Below, piece after piece: positions 38,188 to 47,101 of a stretch of DNA of 64,000 nucleotides. A program made the position numbers and the translations under genes. The notes below the pieces were generated by a model. That model made no database searches, had not been told where the DNA came from, and saw only the letters and a list, made by a program, of their open reading frames with translations. The stretch comes from Paulinella micropora (Eukaryota; Cercozoa; Imbricatea; Euglyphida; Paulinellidae): the NCBI GenBank assembly GCA_019918135.1, contig WBZZ01002473.1, forward strand, positions 19,837 to 83,836. Direction: 5' to 3'. Positions within the stretch are counted from its first letter, which is position 1. Every line of letters starts with the position of its first letter.

Positions 38188-38521
38188 ATAAGGACCAGCC
38201 GCCCAAAAAGGTAATGTAAGTCGTTTGTGTTCATATTCATTTGCATCTGAAGGTTAGTCTCATTTTTCTGTGCCGCTTTTCTGTACTATCCGTGTGTGGC
38301 AGGCGCACGCTGGATCCTCCAGCGCGTCAGACAAGTGGCAGTGCGCTGGCTGCACTGCTAATAGTTGTCAAAAAAAAGTGCAAAAAACTAGCAAAGGATT
38401 TCGTCTGCCTTCTTCATTAAACCAGTTTCTTTTCCTTCATGAACACGAATTTTCCCCGGGGGTGTGGCTCTTGAGTCGAGAGATTAGCGCGGCGCGTGAG
38501 CAAACTGCCACCCCGGTGTAA
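38184..38521 (+). CDS. Possible small spliced gene overlapping the helicase stop
   Basis: An ATG overlaps the helicase TGA (ATGA). Nine codons (NKDQPPKK after Met) are followed by a good donor, AAG then GTAATGTAAGT, at 38211. A candidate acceptor GTGTGGCAG ends at 38302, and the joined frame continues 72 residues with CAGCTANSC, then to a stop at 38521. The result would be an 81-residue basic protein with a Cys cluster. This is suggestive only; no homology supports it. Confidence 0.25.
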
Positions 38522-39107
38522 GAATTTGAACAGGGATGGAAGGCCAAGAAAAAGTACAAAAACGAGCCCTGAGCTTTTCCTTGGCACGAACTTTCCCCCC
38601 CCTCCTTTGCCGCTTCCTGCACGACAACAAAGGGGGGTAGGGGCCGCTGAAGACAGGATGAGGGGGGCCGCGTATTTTCGCAAGCGGCCCCCCCCCCGCT
38701 TTCCGGCGGCCCCCCCCCACCCTCTGCATGAGAAGAACAGAGAGAGAAAAAGGAGGGGGGGCCTGCACGCACGAAAGTAGCCACAGCGCAAGCCCGGTCC
38801 CCCCCCCCTGTCAACCCAGCGGCCCCCCCCCCACCTACCCAAACCGAGAAGGCGCAAGGGCGAAACAAAGAGAGACACGCACGGCCTCCAGAATTGACAC
38901 TTTGCAGTGCGTGCCACGCCTCTCTCCCCTCCCCGCCCTCTCGCCCTCATTTCTTTACCCCACCCCATCCCCACCGACACACATCCCCCCCCCCGACACA
39001 CATTCCCCCCTCTGGCGCCGTCTTGCTCTGCCGTGTGAGAGCAGTTGTTGCGGTGTGCCTGTGTGTTTTTGCCTGTCGTAGACGGTACACAAAACCCCCT
39101 CCAAACC
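38522..39107. other. Intergenic region with C/G runs and no supported gene
   Basis: Three CGG-Cn motifs (38685-38698, 38707-38718, 38820-38832) and other C runs stand 275-425 bases upstream of the gene at 39108. GTCGTAG at 39074-39080 resembles a splice acceptor. The open frames here are low complexity. Confidence 0.5.
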
Positions 39108-40787
39108 ATGAGCAAGTACTTGGACTCGGAAGCGGCCGGCGGGAGCGACGAGAGCAGCGACTCGGAGGAGTCGCTGGACAGCGGGGAGGACTCACAAGAG
39201 AGCGACGACGACGGGTCGTTTATCGCGGACGACGACGAGGAGGAAGAGGAGGAGGAGGAGAAGAGCGGGGACGAAGCAGTGTCCAAGAAACGCGGGCGCC
39301 GCGAAGCCGGCGCGGAGGGCCAGAAGAGCAACAAGAACAAGAAGAAGAGCAACAAGAAGAAGAGCAAGAAGAAGAGCAAGAAGAAGCCAGAGAAAGCGGA
39401 AGAAGACAGAAGTGCCAAGAAAAGAAAGACCGAAGAAGGCCCCAAGCCCAAGAAGAAGGCGAAGCCCGCCAGGGGCGACAGCTCCGCGTCGACGTCCGAG
39501 GACGAGGCGGAAGAGAAACGCGGCCCCGACCCGCAGTTGACGCAGCTGCAGGCCGGGCAACAGATCAACCCCTGGGAAGACCGCAACATAGAGTCGCTCA
39601 TCAAGATGCCCGGCACTTTGGCGGGCAAGTTCGCGGAGCACAGCGCTTTGCTGAAGGCGGTCTGGTCGGTGCGGCACGACTCGCGCGCGCTGCCCCAGCA
39701 GTTGCAGGCCAAGCAGAAGTTCTACATGACGGAGCCGGGGCTGCCCGGCAACAACGACAACTCCGGGGCCGCCGGCACACGGAGCCGTGGCAACTGGGGC
39801 TGGAGCGCGCGGCTGCGCCTGAGCAAGCCGCTAAATACCAAGAGCCTGGCGGCGCTCGGCGTGTTCGGCAAGGACAAGGCCGTGCAGCAAGTGCGCGTGG
39901 GCACCTCGAAGGCGTTGCGCGGCCTGCACTGGCGCCCGCCCCAGGAAGTGGCGGGCCACCACAAGAAGTTCGACCCCGTGGCGCGCAACCTGCACAGCCT
40001 GGGCCGCGACGTGTTCGGCGAGCTGACCGTGGGCGATCTGGGCCAGCTGATCGTGCTGCCCGCTATCCCGTTCGATCGTTCGGCGCCGCAGCCGCTCATT
40101 ACGGCGTCCGCCGAGGCCCTGTACGTCATGATGACGCTGCGCGCGCCCGCGGGCAAGGGCGCCGCGGACGGCCTGCCCCACGTGGCGCTGCAGACGGGGC
40201 TGGCCACGTTCGTGAGCCTCGGGCTGGCGGCCGACCTGGTGCCACATTTGGCCGCGATCGAGCACTGCGGCAACCGCATTTATGACGAACGGGGCCAGGC
40301 CAAGGGCTTCCTGCTACCGTCGGGCCTGCTGGAGGTGGTACGCAAGCGGGCGCAGGACCCTAACTGGCTGCCGCCGCGCTACGTGGAGAGCTGCCAGGAA
40401 TCAGAGAAAGCGGCGGAGGCGGCCTCGTCGTCTTCGTCGTCGTCGTCGGCGCGCGCCGAGTCGTTGCCGGCGGGCCTGGAAAAGAAGCTCAAGGCGTTCG
40501 GCGAGGCACTGAGCGTAGTCCAGCACTTCTTTGCGGAGTCGGCGGCCTTCTACCGCGCCACGGCGGTGCAGAACCAGAACTTCGCGCGGGCGCAAGAAAA
40601 GAGCGCGGCGGCGATCGTGGGCGGGAGCAAGGCGGTGCAGGGGCTGCTGGAGGAGATCTCGGCGCTGGCGCCGCCGCCGCCGCCGCCACCTGCGCAAGTG
40701 GCGGCAGCCGAGGCGGCGGAAACCGCAGCCGCGGCGCCCGAAGGCCCGGAGCCAGCGGACGAGGGCGTGCGAGCGGACACCGTGTAA
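39108..40787 (+). CDS. 559-residue protein with acidic and Lys-rich N-terminus
   Basis: The first 60 residues are Asp/Glu/Ser rich (DDDEEEEEEEEKSGDE), the next 80 are Lys rich with KKKSNKKKSKKK repeats, and together these look like a nuclear, chromatin- or nucleolus-associated tail. Residues about 145-440 are globular, with GWSARLRLSKPL, LTVGDLGQLIVLPAIPFD and VALQTGLATFVSLGLAADL. A Ser run and a helical region follow, then a Pro run (PPPPPPP) and an Ala/Glu-rich tail. No family is recognised. The charged halves suggest binding to nucleic acid or histones, which is inference. Confidence 0.6.
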   Translation: MSKYLDSEAAGGSDESSDSEESLDSGEDSQESDDDGSFIADDDEEEEEEEEKSGDEAVSKKRGRREAGAEGQKSNKNKKKSNKKKSKKKSKKKPEKAEEDRSAKKRKTEEGPKPKKKAKPARGDSSASTSEDEAEEKRGPDPQLTQLQAGQQINPWEDRNIESLIKMPGTLAGKFAEHSALLKAVWSVRHDSRALPQQLQAKQKFYMTEPGLPGNNDNSGAAGTRSRGNWGWSARLRLSKPLNTKSLAALGVFGKDKAVQQVRVGTSKALRGLHWRPPQEVAGHHKKFDPVARNLHSLGRDVFGELTVGDLGQLIVLPAIPFDRSAPQPLITASAEALYVMMTLRAPAGKGAADGLPHVALQTGLATFVSLGLAADLVPHLAAIEHCGNRIYDERGQAKGFLLPSGLLEVVRKRAQDPNWLPPRYVESCQESEKAAEAASSSSSSSSARAESLPAGLEKKLKAFGEALSVVQHFFAESAAFYRATAVQNQNFARAQEKSAAAIVGGSKAVQGLLEEISALAPPPPPPPAQVAAAEAAETAAAAPEGPEPADEGVRADTV

Positions 40788-40914
40788 ACAAAGCGCGGGG
40801 CAAAAGAAAAAAAAACCCCTTTATCCTGCCCCCGCAACATTCACCCCCCCCCCTTGGGGGCACCCCCTCCCCCAGCCGGTTACTCTCTCTCTCTCTTAGT
40901 TCTCAAAGCATAAT

Positions 40915-40920
40915 AATAAA
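40915..40920 (+). terminator. Poly(A)-like signal
   Basis: AATAAA about 130 bases after the stop at 40787, preceded by a C run and a CT run. Confidence 0.4.
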
Positions 40921-40993
40921 ACTACAGCCCAAAAAAAAGGGAGTGTACACTGTACAAAGAAAGCTCTCTTAACAAGACCTGCCGGCGTCGGAA

Positions 40994-42037
40994 ATGCAGC
41001 GCGCTGTTTTACCGCCGCCGATCCAAGTAACACTGAACTGGCAGGAATCCATGAACGCGCAATACTCCCGGCGATCCCCGAGGCCGGGCCCCAAGTACGG
41101 CTGCCGCATCCCCAGCACCCACGTTGTGCGCGGCCGGCCGCTAGCGCAAGCGTGTCTGCCCACGTTCCTAGCCGTGGTGTGCGACGGGGACGCCGAGCCC
41201 GTGATGAACGCGGTCGCGGCTCAAAAGGTGGTCTTGTTAGCGCGCCTGTTTGTGCGCGCCGACGACCCCGCCAAGAGGCTAGCGTTGTACAGGGTGCTGT
41301 CGCTGCCGACGGGGGGGGTGCTTTTTGTCCTCAAGGACAACACTCCGCTGACAGAGCCCGGCGAGACCATCGCGAGCCCGTTCCTGCAGCCGCCGCGCGG
41401 GCTGGAAATCAACGGCCACCCACAAGGCGCGGCCGAATACCAGGAAATCAGGGGTTGGTGGGTACTCAAGGTTGCTGCGTGCGCGAGCGACCAGGACTTC
41501 TACGGGGTGGGGGCTCAGGTGCTGCACGGCGGCCGCCCCGCGTACCTGGTCATCAGCCGCGGCCAGAAACATTTCTATTGCCTGAGCTGGGGCCAGATCC
41601 AGGCTAGCTACCGCACGAATCGCGGCTTGTGCGCGGTGGCTCCCAGGGTCCGGGTGCCACAGCTGCCCGCCGGCGCGGCGCCCGTGTGGGAGAGCATCGC
41701 TAAGCAATTGGCGTGGCTGCCAAGCACGCCGCCCGCCGCCGAGTGGACCCCGGCCCTGCTGGGGGTGCTGATGCAGTGCCTGCCCGAGGGCACCAAACTA
41801 GCGTTCCGGCACGCCGACGGCGCGCAAACGCACTGCACCGTGGCCTTTAGGCCTTCGGAAGAGGACAAACTGCTGGAGACGTTCTGTAGCTACGAGGCCG
41901 GCGACGGCGGCGGGGACACGAACGGCTCGGCCGTGCGGCTGCAGGTCTTGGCGGCCGTTTCTAGCGAGGGCAAGCTGGTCACCGGCCTGTCGTTTTTTAG
42001 GCAGGCCGACAGAAACTGTTGTGTGAGCTTTGGCTAG
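40994..42037 (+). CDS. Unknown 347-residue protein, in-frame stop before an open extension
   Basis: Translation from ATG 40994 gives 347 residues, globular, with no membrane spans: MQRAVLPPPIQVTLNW at the start, GWWVLKVAACASDQDFYGV and SRGQKHFYCLSWGQI in the middle, ending SFG before TAG at 42035-42037. The same frame stays open for another 294 bases to 42331. The extension has similar composition, and the only AATAAA follows the second stop. The context TAG-CAG resembles leaky stops. It could be read-through, a substitution, or two separate genes. No family recognised. Confidence 0.5.
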   Translation: MQRAVLPPPIQVTLNWQESMNAQYSRRSPRPGPKYGCRIPSTHVVRGRPLAQACLPTFLAVVCDGDAEPVMNAVAAQKVVLLARLFVRADDPAKRLALYRVLSLPTGGVLFVLKDNTPLTEPGETIASPFLQPPRGLEINGHPQGAAEYQEIRGWWVLKVAACASDQDFYGVGAQVLHGGRPAYLVISRGQKHFYCLSWGQIQASYRTNRGLCAVAPRVRVPQLPAGAAPVWESIAKQLAWLPSTPPAAEWTPALLGVLMQCLPEGTKLAFRHADGAQTHCTVAFRPSEEDKLLETFCSYEAGDGGGDTNGSAVRLQVLAAVSSEGKLVTGLSFFRQADRNCCVSFG

Positions 42038-42331
42038 CAGAAGGGAGCGCACCACAGCAGCTGCCCCAGGCCCCGCCCGGGCGAGATGGTCTTTTCGTGC
42101 AGGCGCGACGACCTGTGCCTCCGGGAGGGAGTCAATTACGGCAGGTTGATGCGGATAGAAGGCCCGGACCAGCAGCAGACGCTTTCCTGGCACATGGGCC
42201 TGGCCCAGCTCAGGCAGGGACGAACGGTCAGGTTCGTGGTGGGCGGCTTAATCGACCTTCGGGGCGCCACGATCTCTGTCCTAGAACTCCGGCCAGCCGC
42301 GGGCCCGCAGGCGGCAGTGCACCACCAGTGA
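42038..42331 (+). CDS. In-frame extension or separate 81-residue protein
   Basis: Directly continues the frame of the preceding gene after a TAG. An internal ATG at 42086 would give an 81-residue protein (MVFSCRRDDLCLREGVNYGR) with strand-like sequence such as GRTVRFVVGGLIDL. It may be the C-terminal domain of the upstream protein. Confidence 0.4.
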   Translation, partial: QKGAHHSSCPRPRPGEMVFSCRRDDLCLREGVNYGRLMRIEGPDQQQTLSWHMGLAQLRQGRTVRFVVGGLIDLRGATISVLELRPAAGPQAAVHHQ

Positions 42332-42344
42332 ATGCTCCCTCCCG

Positions 42345-42350
42345 AATAAA
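42345..42350 (+). terminator. Poly(A)-like signal
   Basis: AATAAA 14 bases after the stop at 42331. Confidence 0.5.
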
Positions 42351-42730
42351 CCAGGGGGGCACGGGAAAGGGACCAGGGGACACGGGAAAAACACCCCGGG
42401 GGTTTGAAGGGCCCAGAGAAGGAGCGGGCCGAGGTTTGTTTTTTTTGGGCGGGTGACAGAAATACGGGGCGCGGTGAAAAAAGGGGCGACATGTTGAGAC
42501 GGGAGAGGTGGGGGGAGGCGAAAGGTTGGGCCACACATTTCACAGACTTTTTTTTCCCCACGGCCGGGGGCGGGGGGGGGGGGTGGGGAGGGGGGTTTGT
42601 TGCAACCGGGTGTGGCGGGAAAAAGAGAAGAAAGGTACAAAAACGAAGTTGGGAGGCGAAGAAGGCCAATAAAAAAAACGCCGTAGTCTTCTTTTCGACG
42701 CGTCCCCCCCCCCCAAAAAAAAGAAAAGCC
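42351..42730. other. Intergenic region with G and C runs
   Basis: Contains G-rich DNA at 42567-42596 and a C12 run at 42704-42715, 15 bases before the ATG at 42731. The open frame extending upstream of that ATG is low complexity and not credited. Confidence 0.5.
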
Positions 42731-44758
42731 ATGAGTTTGCAAGAGGCGGCAGAAATTGTGGCTGCTACCAGATCAGAGGGCGAGCCCGGCGGCACTCAGG
42801 CCGCGCAGGAGTCTGCGACAACAGACGCGACAGCGGATGCGCCCGTGACAACAGATATCCCCGTGACAACAGATATCCCCGTGATGGAGGGTGCGCCCGT
42901 GATGGAGGGTGCGCCCGTGACGACGACGAGGGTTGACTGTCCACCGGGGCCGGAGTACGCGGAGGTCGACTGGAAGCGCGTGAACGACCTGCAGACGTTC
43001 GGCACCGGCTGGTGCTTGAAGTACTGCACGACGGCTCGGTGCGTCCAGGTTGTGCTCGTCGGTGGCGAGCAGAACAGTGTCCAACCGCAGACGGCCCTGA
43101 ACGACTGTGTGCCCCCCGTGTGCGTGATGTTCGCGATGCCGCAGAGGGACAAGCAGGCGCCGCTGTGCCAGCGGGCGATGCCGATCGAGTCGGTGTGCTA
43201 CCGCCCCGCGGCCCTGGTCGACAGCTTCTTGGTGGCGTCGAAACGCTTTGGCTGGAGCGGCGCCCTGCACGCCGAACTCACCGTGCTGGCGGGCGCCGAC
43301 GCGGCGCCCCGCGCCCTGATCAGGACGGAGGCACAGTGGCATTTGCTGCTCTTCTACGCCGCGCTCGGCAAGCTGTTCGGCAACAGTCCGCCCTGGCTGC
43401 CGGCGCGTGAGGGCGCCAGGCGCAAGTGGCGCCAGCTCGTGAGGGACGAGCTGTTCTGTGTGTTGCCCCGCGGCAGCACGGGGGCCATCGAAGAAGAAGA
43501 AGAGCTGGGCCAAGAAACGCTGGAGGCAATCTGCCGCATGTGCAGGGACGTCCTGTCGCTGCCGACGTTGGAGGCACGGGACCTGAGCCTGTTGTACCGC
43601 TACGTGCGCGAACACGCCGTGCTGGTACGTTCGGTCTTGTCGGACGGCGTGGTGGGCATAGCGCTGAACCCGCTGCTCGCCAGGGTGCCCAGGGCCCTGA
43701 ACCACAACCTGGCGGCCCTGCACGACCGCGACGGGGTGGCCACCGTGTGCACGACGGCGATCACCACGGCTGGCGCCGCCGCCGTGCTGCCGCTGTGGAC
43801 GGAGGAGTCACTGGGCAGGCGCTACGGCGCGATCACGCCCGAACTGTGCGCGTACCTGACGAAGGAGGTCGAGGACACGGTCGGGTCCACGGTCGAGGAG
43901 ATGCTGGGCCCGGAGCTCGCGAAAGAAGTACTCGGCGGGCTGGGCCAGGTGCGCGCGCTGCTGGCGTTAGAGCACACGCTGCGGCCGTTCGAGCTGGAGC
44001 CGGCCAAGCTCGAGGAGCTGTGCCTGCTAGTGTCGCGCTTCGTCGCGGGGGATGCCACGCTGAGGCTGGCGCGCACGGTGTACGCACAACAGCTCGTGCT
44101 GCAGGCCGAGAGCGAGGAGCTGCCGCAGGTGGAAAGGCGCGCGGCTCCGGTGCGCACGAGGCGCAACTGGTGGGAGGAGCCCGCGGGGCTGGCGGACAGC
44201 CTGCCGATCATGGAGCTGGTCATGGTTTATCTGCAGGGCTTTATGACGCTGCTGCACCGCCTGAGCGCGCGGCGGCTGATCAAGATTATCTCCAGGCAGC
44301 AGCAGCAGCAGCAAAAGGGCGACCACGAGCAAGAACACGACGCCGGCGGCCGCTCGGTGCAGGCGGTGTGGGCGTACCGCCTGATGACCAACTGCGTCAA
44401 TTACCTGCACTTGTTCTTTGAATCGGCGCCGCACCACTGTTACACCCGCCGCCAGCTGCGGCGCCCGCCGCTGTTCACCCACGGCCTGGAGCTGTCGGTG
44501 CGCCTGCACTGCTCCGCCACGGTGCTGCTGCGGTTCCTGTTCGGCCTCAAGGGCGCGGGCTCGAACGTGTGTGCCGGCTGGCTCGACACGACGTGGCCGC
44601 TGCACACGCTGCTAGCGCAGAGCTTGGAAGACGCCCTGGTGTGCGAGGCCAAGAAGGCGCGCCCCTCGCGCAAAGCACGCAACGACGCCCTGGCGACTTG
44701 TATTAACAACCTAGAATCCATGTTCCACGGCAGCGTCAGGAAGCCCGAACTCGACTGA
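42731..44758 (+). CDS. Unknown 675-residue protein
   Basis: From ATG 42731 the first 65 residues are Ala/Thr/Pro rich, with an 8-residue repeat of the type PVTTDIPV and another PVMEGAPV. The rest is helical: CLKYCTTARCVQVVLV, an AELTVLAGADAAPRALI region, an acidic loop (EEEEELGQETLEAIC) and a poly-Gln stretch (SRQQQQQQK) near residue 520. The C-terminal third contains many His, Cys and Arg (SAPHHCYTRRQLRRPPLF). No membrane segment is clear and no family is recognised. It is convergent with the gene at 44903. Confidence 0.6.
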   Translation: MSLQEAAEIVAATRSEGEPGGTQAAQESATTDATADAPVTTDIPVTTDIPVMEGAPVMEGAPVTTTRVDCPPGPEYAEVDWKRVNDLQTFGTGWCLKYCTTARCVQVVLVGGEQNSVQPQTALNDCVPPVCVMFAMPQRDKQAPLCQRAMPIESVCYRPAALVDSFLVASKRFGWSGALHAELTVLAGADAAPRALIRTEAQWHLLLFYAALGKLFGNSPPWLPAREGARRKWRQLVRDELFCVLPRGSTGAIEEEEELGQETLEAICRMCRDVLSLPTLEARDLSLLYRYVREHAVLVRSVLSDGVVGIALNPLLARVPRALNHNLAALHDRDGVATVCTTAITTAGAAAVLPLWTEESLGRRYGAITPELCAYLTKEVEDTVGSTVEEMLGPELAKEVLGGLGQVRALLALEHTLRPFELEPAKLEELCLLVSRFVAGDATLRLARTVYAQQLVLQAESEELPQVERRAAPVRTRRNWWEEPAGLADSLPIMELVMVYLQGFMTLLHRLSARRLIKIISRQQQQQQKGDHEQEHDAGGRSVQAVWAYRLMTNCVNYLHLFFESAPHHCYTRRQLRRPPLFTHGLELSVRLHCSATVLLRFLFGLKGAGSNVCAGWLDTTWPLHTLLAQSLEDALVCEAKKARPSRKARNDALATCINNLESMFHGSVRKPELD

Positions 44759-44802
44759 AGACAGTAAGAAAAACACTAGTGTGTGTGTTGTGGCTTCTTT
44801 TT

Positions 44803-44808
44803 TTTATT
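44803..44808 (-). terminator. Poly(A)-like signal for the 196-residue gene
   Basis: AATAAA on the minus strand about 100 bases past the stop at 44903. Confidence 0.4.
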
Positions 44809-44902
44809 AGTTTATGAGTAAAACGCCTTTTTTTCTCTTCAAACAAGTCCTGCGCGTCGTAGCACAAAACCGTACCCCGTACAATAGAAAAGAGTACAAA
44901 TA

Positions 44903-45493
44903 CTAGTTGGCGTATCCGGTGTACATCTTTCGCCAAGACTCGAATGACTCTTGTAAATATTTTTGGTCGTCTTCGGGCATGTTGGTGTAAAAAGAACATT
45001 TCGTGACTTCCTTCCATTTCTTGCCGGCGTCGCCGATACCGAAGCCACCAGCTGGTGGTCGCGCCCTCTGCTCTGTCAAGCGCTTGATCTCTTTTGCGTA
45101 CCTGTCTATATCTGGTGTGATTCTTATCACTTCAGCTATCTTTCCTTCTGCTACCGCTTGCGTCAATTGTTGCGTTAATGCCGTGACTCTTTTTTCGGAA
45201 TACTCGATGGTGCCTCCCGCAGCTCCGTCAGTGAACTCCTTGTTGCTCAGAGTTCTCTTTATTTCTGTGAAGACTCTCGTCACAAAGTACTGTTCTACTG
45301 CCAAGAGCTTAGCAATCCGATCCTTTCTTTTGGTTTCACTGCTTTCTTCCCTGCAAAGTCGTTGCGCATGACGGGCGAACTTGTCACTGTCGGCAGCATG
45401 TGATCCCGACGGTAAATAATTTTTCGCGTCGCCTTTCACCTCTTGATAGATCGTGATCAATTGGCACGTTACTGAGTGTTCATCGCTGCTCAT
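44903..45493 (-). CDS. Unknown 196-residue helical protein
   Basis: The ATG at 45493 (MSSDEHSVTCQLITIYQEVK) is preferred over an upstream TTG. The protein is strongly helical and charged: RHAQRLCREESSETKRKDR, KRVTALTQQLTQAVAEG, YAKEIKRLTEQR. A Gly-rich turn (PPAGGFGIGDAGKKW) follows, and the C-terminus is aromatic. It has a lower GC content than its neighbours. No family recognised. Confidence 0.5.
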   Translation of the reverse strand: MSSDEHSVTCQLITIYQEVKGDAKNYLPSGSHAADSDKFARHAQRLCREESSETKRKDRIAKLLAVEQYFVTRVFTEIKRTLSNKEFTDGAAGGTIEYSEKRVTALTQQLTQAVAEGKIAEVIRITPDIDRYAKEIKRLTEQRARPPAGGFGIGDAGKKWKEVTKCSFYTNMPEDDQKYLQESFESWRKMYTGYAN

Positions 45494-45776
45494 AGCTGGC
45501 AATGATCCGTTTTTCCGACACGCTTAATTTTACTTGTTCTTTAAATATCTTTGGGCTAAATTTCTTTTTTTATGGGAGCCTTGAAATTAAAGATCGCGCG
45601 CTTCATCATACAGCCGAGGAGGGGGGGGGGATTGGCGTTGACTGTCGCACACGCCTGCATTTTTTGAGGGAGGAATTGGCGTGTCTTTTTACTTTCACCC
45701 TCCTGTCTCCCTTTCCTTCTCCCTCCCCCCTCTCTCTCCTCCCGAGGAAAAAGGAGGAAGGAATGCTCTTTTTTTC

Positions 45777-46730
45777 TCACGCACACTGTTGCAGGAAGTC
45801 CTGCAGTGGCAGACTTTTGGTCGCGGGCGGCAGGGCGACGATGCAGTCGATTTCGACCGTCGCGTTAGCCACGCGGCAGCGGTACAACCACGCAAAGTCC
45901 GCGGGCAGCAGCGCATTCAACGACAGCGGCCAGCACGATAACAAATCTCCCCCTACTTGTACCGCCGAGCTTTCGGCGGGGCGCCCGCACGAGTGGCCGC
46001 GCCAGGGGGACCGGGCCTGCAGCAGTTCTGTCAGCTCCGGCCGGGCTACGCCCGCGTTGTTGGGCCACGCGCAGAAAGTGTCTGTCGACAGCGGCAGCCA
46101 CTCCGCCACGTCCACGGCTTCACTCCAGATCCACAGCGCGGGCCGGAACGGCAGCGCCTCGACACTTTCGGGCACAGACTCCGGCGACTCTTTCCATTCT
46201 AACGACGTGTACGCTACAAAGCAGAAGTCCGCGTTGCCGATGTAGCCGCCGTACGCCGCGTCGTACAAGTACGCGCGCGACAGCTCCAACCTGCCGCCGC
46301 CATCTTCGGTCCGTGACAGGCACGACCAGTACATGGACTGGTCCAGCACGGCGCCATCGGCTGTGCTAGAGATCTTCAGCGCCCACGAGTAGTCGATGGC
46401 ACACTCAAACGTGCGCAGGCCGCACACGAAAGTCACGGCCAGCGGCACCTCGCACGCGGGGCCGGCGTAGCCGCTCGCGCACGTGCACACGGGCGTACCG
46501 CCCGCGAACAACGGGCCGCACACGCCCTTGTTGCTGCACGACGGGTCGTCTTGTCCCGCCAGCCCCCGGCACGTCACGCACTGCGGCTCGGTCGCACTGA
46601 CGCTCGAGAGGTCGAAATAGCCGCCGTTGCACGCGCACCGGCGCGGGCCGACGTTCCCCAACGGAATCTGCCCGGCATTGGACGGGCAGACGGCTGTTGC
46701 CACGGGCAAAAACCACCACGCCAGCCACAT
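45777..46730 (-). CDS. Secreted protein with EGF-like domain
   Basis: The 317-residue product starts with a hydrophobic signal peptide (MWLAWWFLPVATAVC). Residues about 25-105 are Cys rich; CACNGG and then CVTCRGLAGQDDPSCSNKGV plus CTCASGYAGPAC match an EGF-like domain with the usual C-x-C and C-x8-C spacing. The remaining 200 residues form a beta-looking domain with scattered Cys and Trp and no C-terminal membrane span. It is likely exported to the surface or virion. It shares the EGF theme with the giant adhesin, but has no Ser/Thr stalk. Confidence 0.65.
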   Translation of the reverse strand: MWLAWWFLPVATAVCPSNAGQIPLGNVGPRRCACNGGYFDLSSVSATEPQCVTCRGLAGQDDPSCSNKGVCGPLFAGGTPVCTCASGYAGPACEVPLAVTFVCGLRTFECAIDYSWALKISSTADGAVLDQSMYWSCLSRTEDGGGRLELSRAYLYDAAYGGYIGNADFCFVAYTSLEWKESPESVPESVEALPFRPALWIWSEAVDVAEWLPLSTDTFCAWPNNAGVARPELTELLQARSPWRGHSCGRPAESSAVQVGGDLLSCWPLSLNALLPADFAWLYRCRVANATVEIDCIVALPPATKSLPLQDFLQQCA

Positions 46731-47101
46731 CCGCGCACGGCGGGATTTGGGAAAATGGGGAAGGGGGGGGGGCGGACAGCAGCCCTTGGCGCGAACAAAA
46801 AAAAGACAGACAGCGTCGGACCGTTTTCCCTTCTTTTACAAAAGATCCAGAGACGCGGTATTTCTGGCGGGGAGAGGAAAGGGGAAAGGGGGGCCCAAAG
46901 CTTTGGGTCGGACGGCCGGGCAGTGCAAGAAACAAAGGCCATCGGGGGGAGCTTCCTTTCTGGTTGTGCCCTTTTCCCGCCCCCAGCCGGTGCTTGGGCG
47001 GCGGTTTGCCAAAGAAAAAGCTTCAAGAAAGGCACAAAATAGTACCCACCCCCCCCCCCAAAGAAAAGGGGGACCACGGGGGCCGAGGACAAAAAAAAAA
47101 C
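46731..47101. other. Divergent promoter region between EGF protein and lipase
   Basis: G runs near 46756-46770 and a C13 run at about 47047-47060 flank the two divergent starts. Long low-complexity frames cross the region on both strands and are not credited. Confidence 0.5.

Noticed and set aside
38894-40285. 463-residue plus-strand frame overlapping the Lys-rich gene
   Set aside because: Shadow of the 39108-40787 gene, dominated by Arg/Gly/Glu.
46697-47101. N-terminal extension of the lipase through the divergent spacer
   Set aside because: The sequence is low complexity and overlaps the start of the EGF gene; the ATG at 47102 precedes the first protein-like segment.
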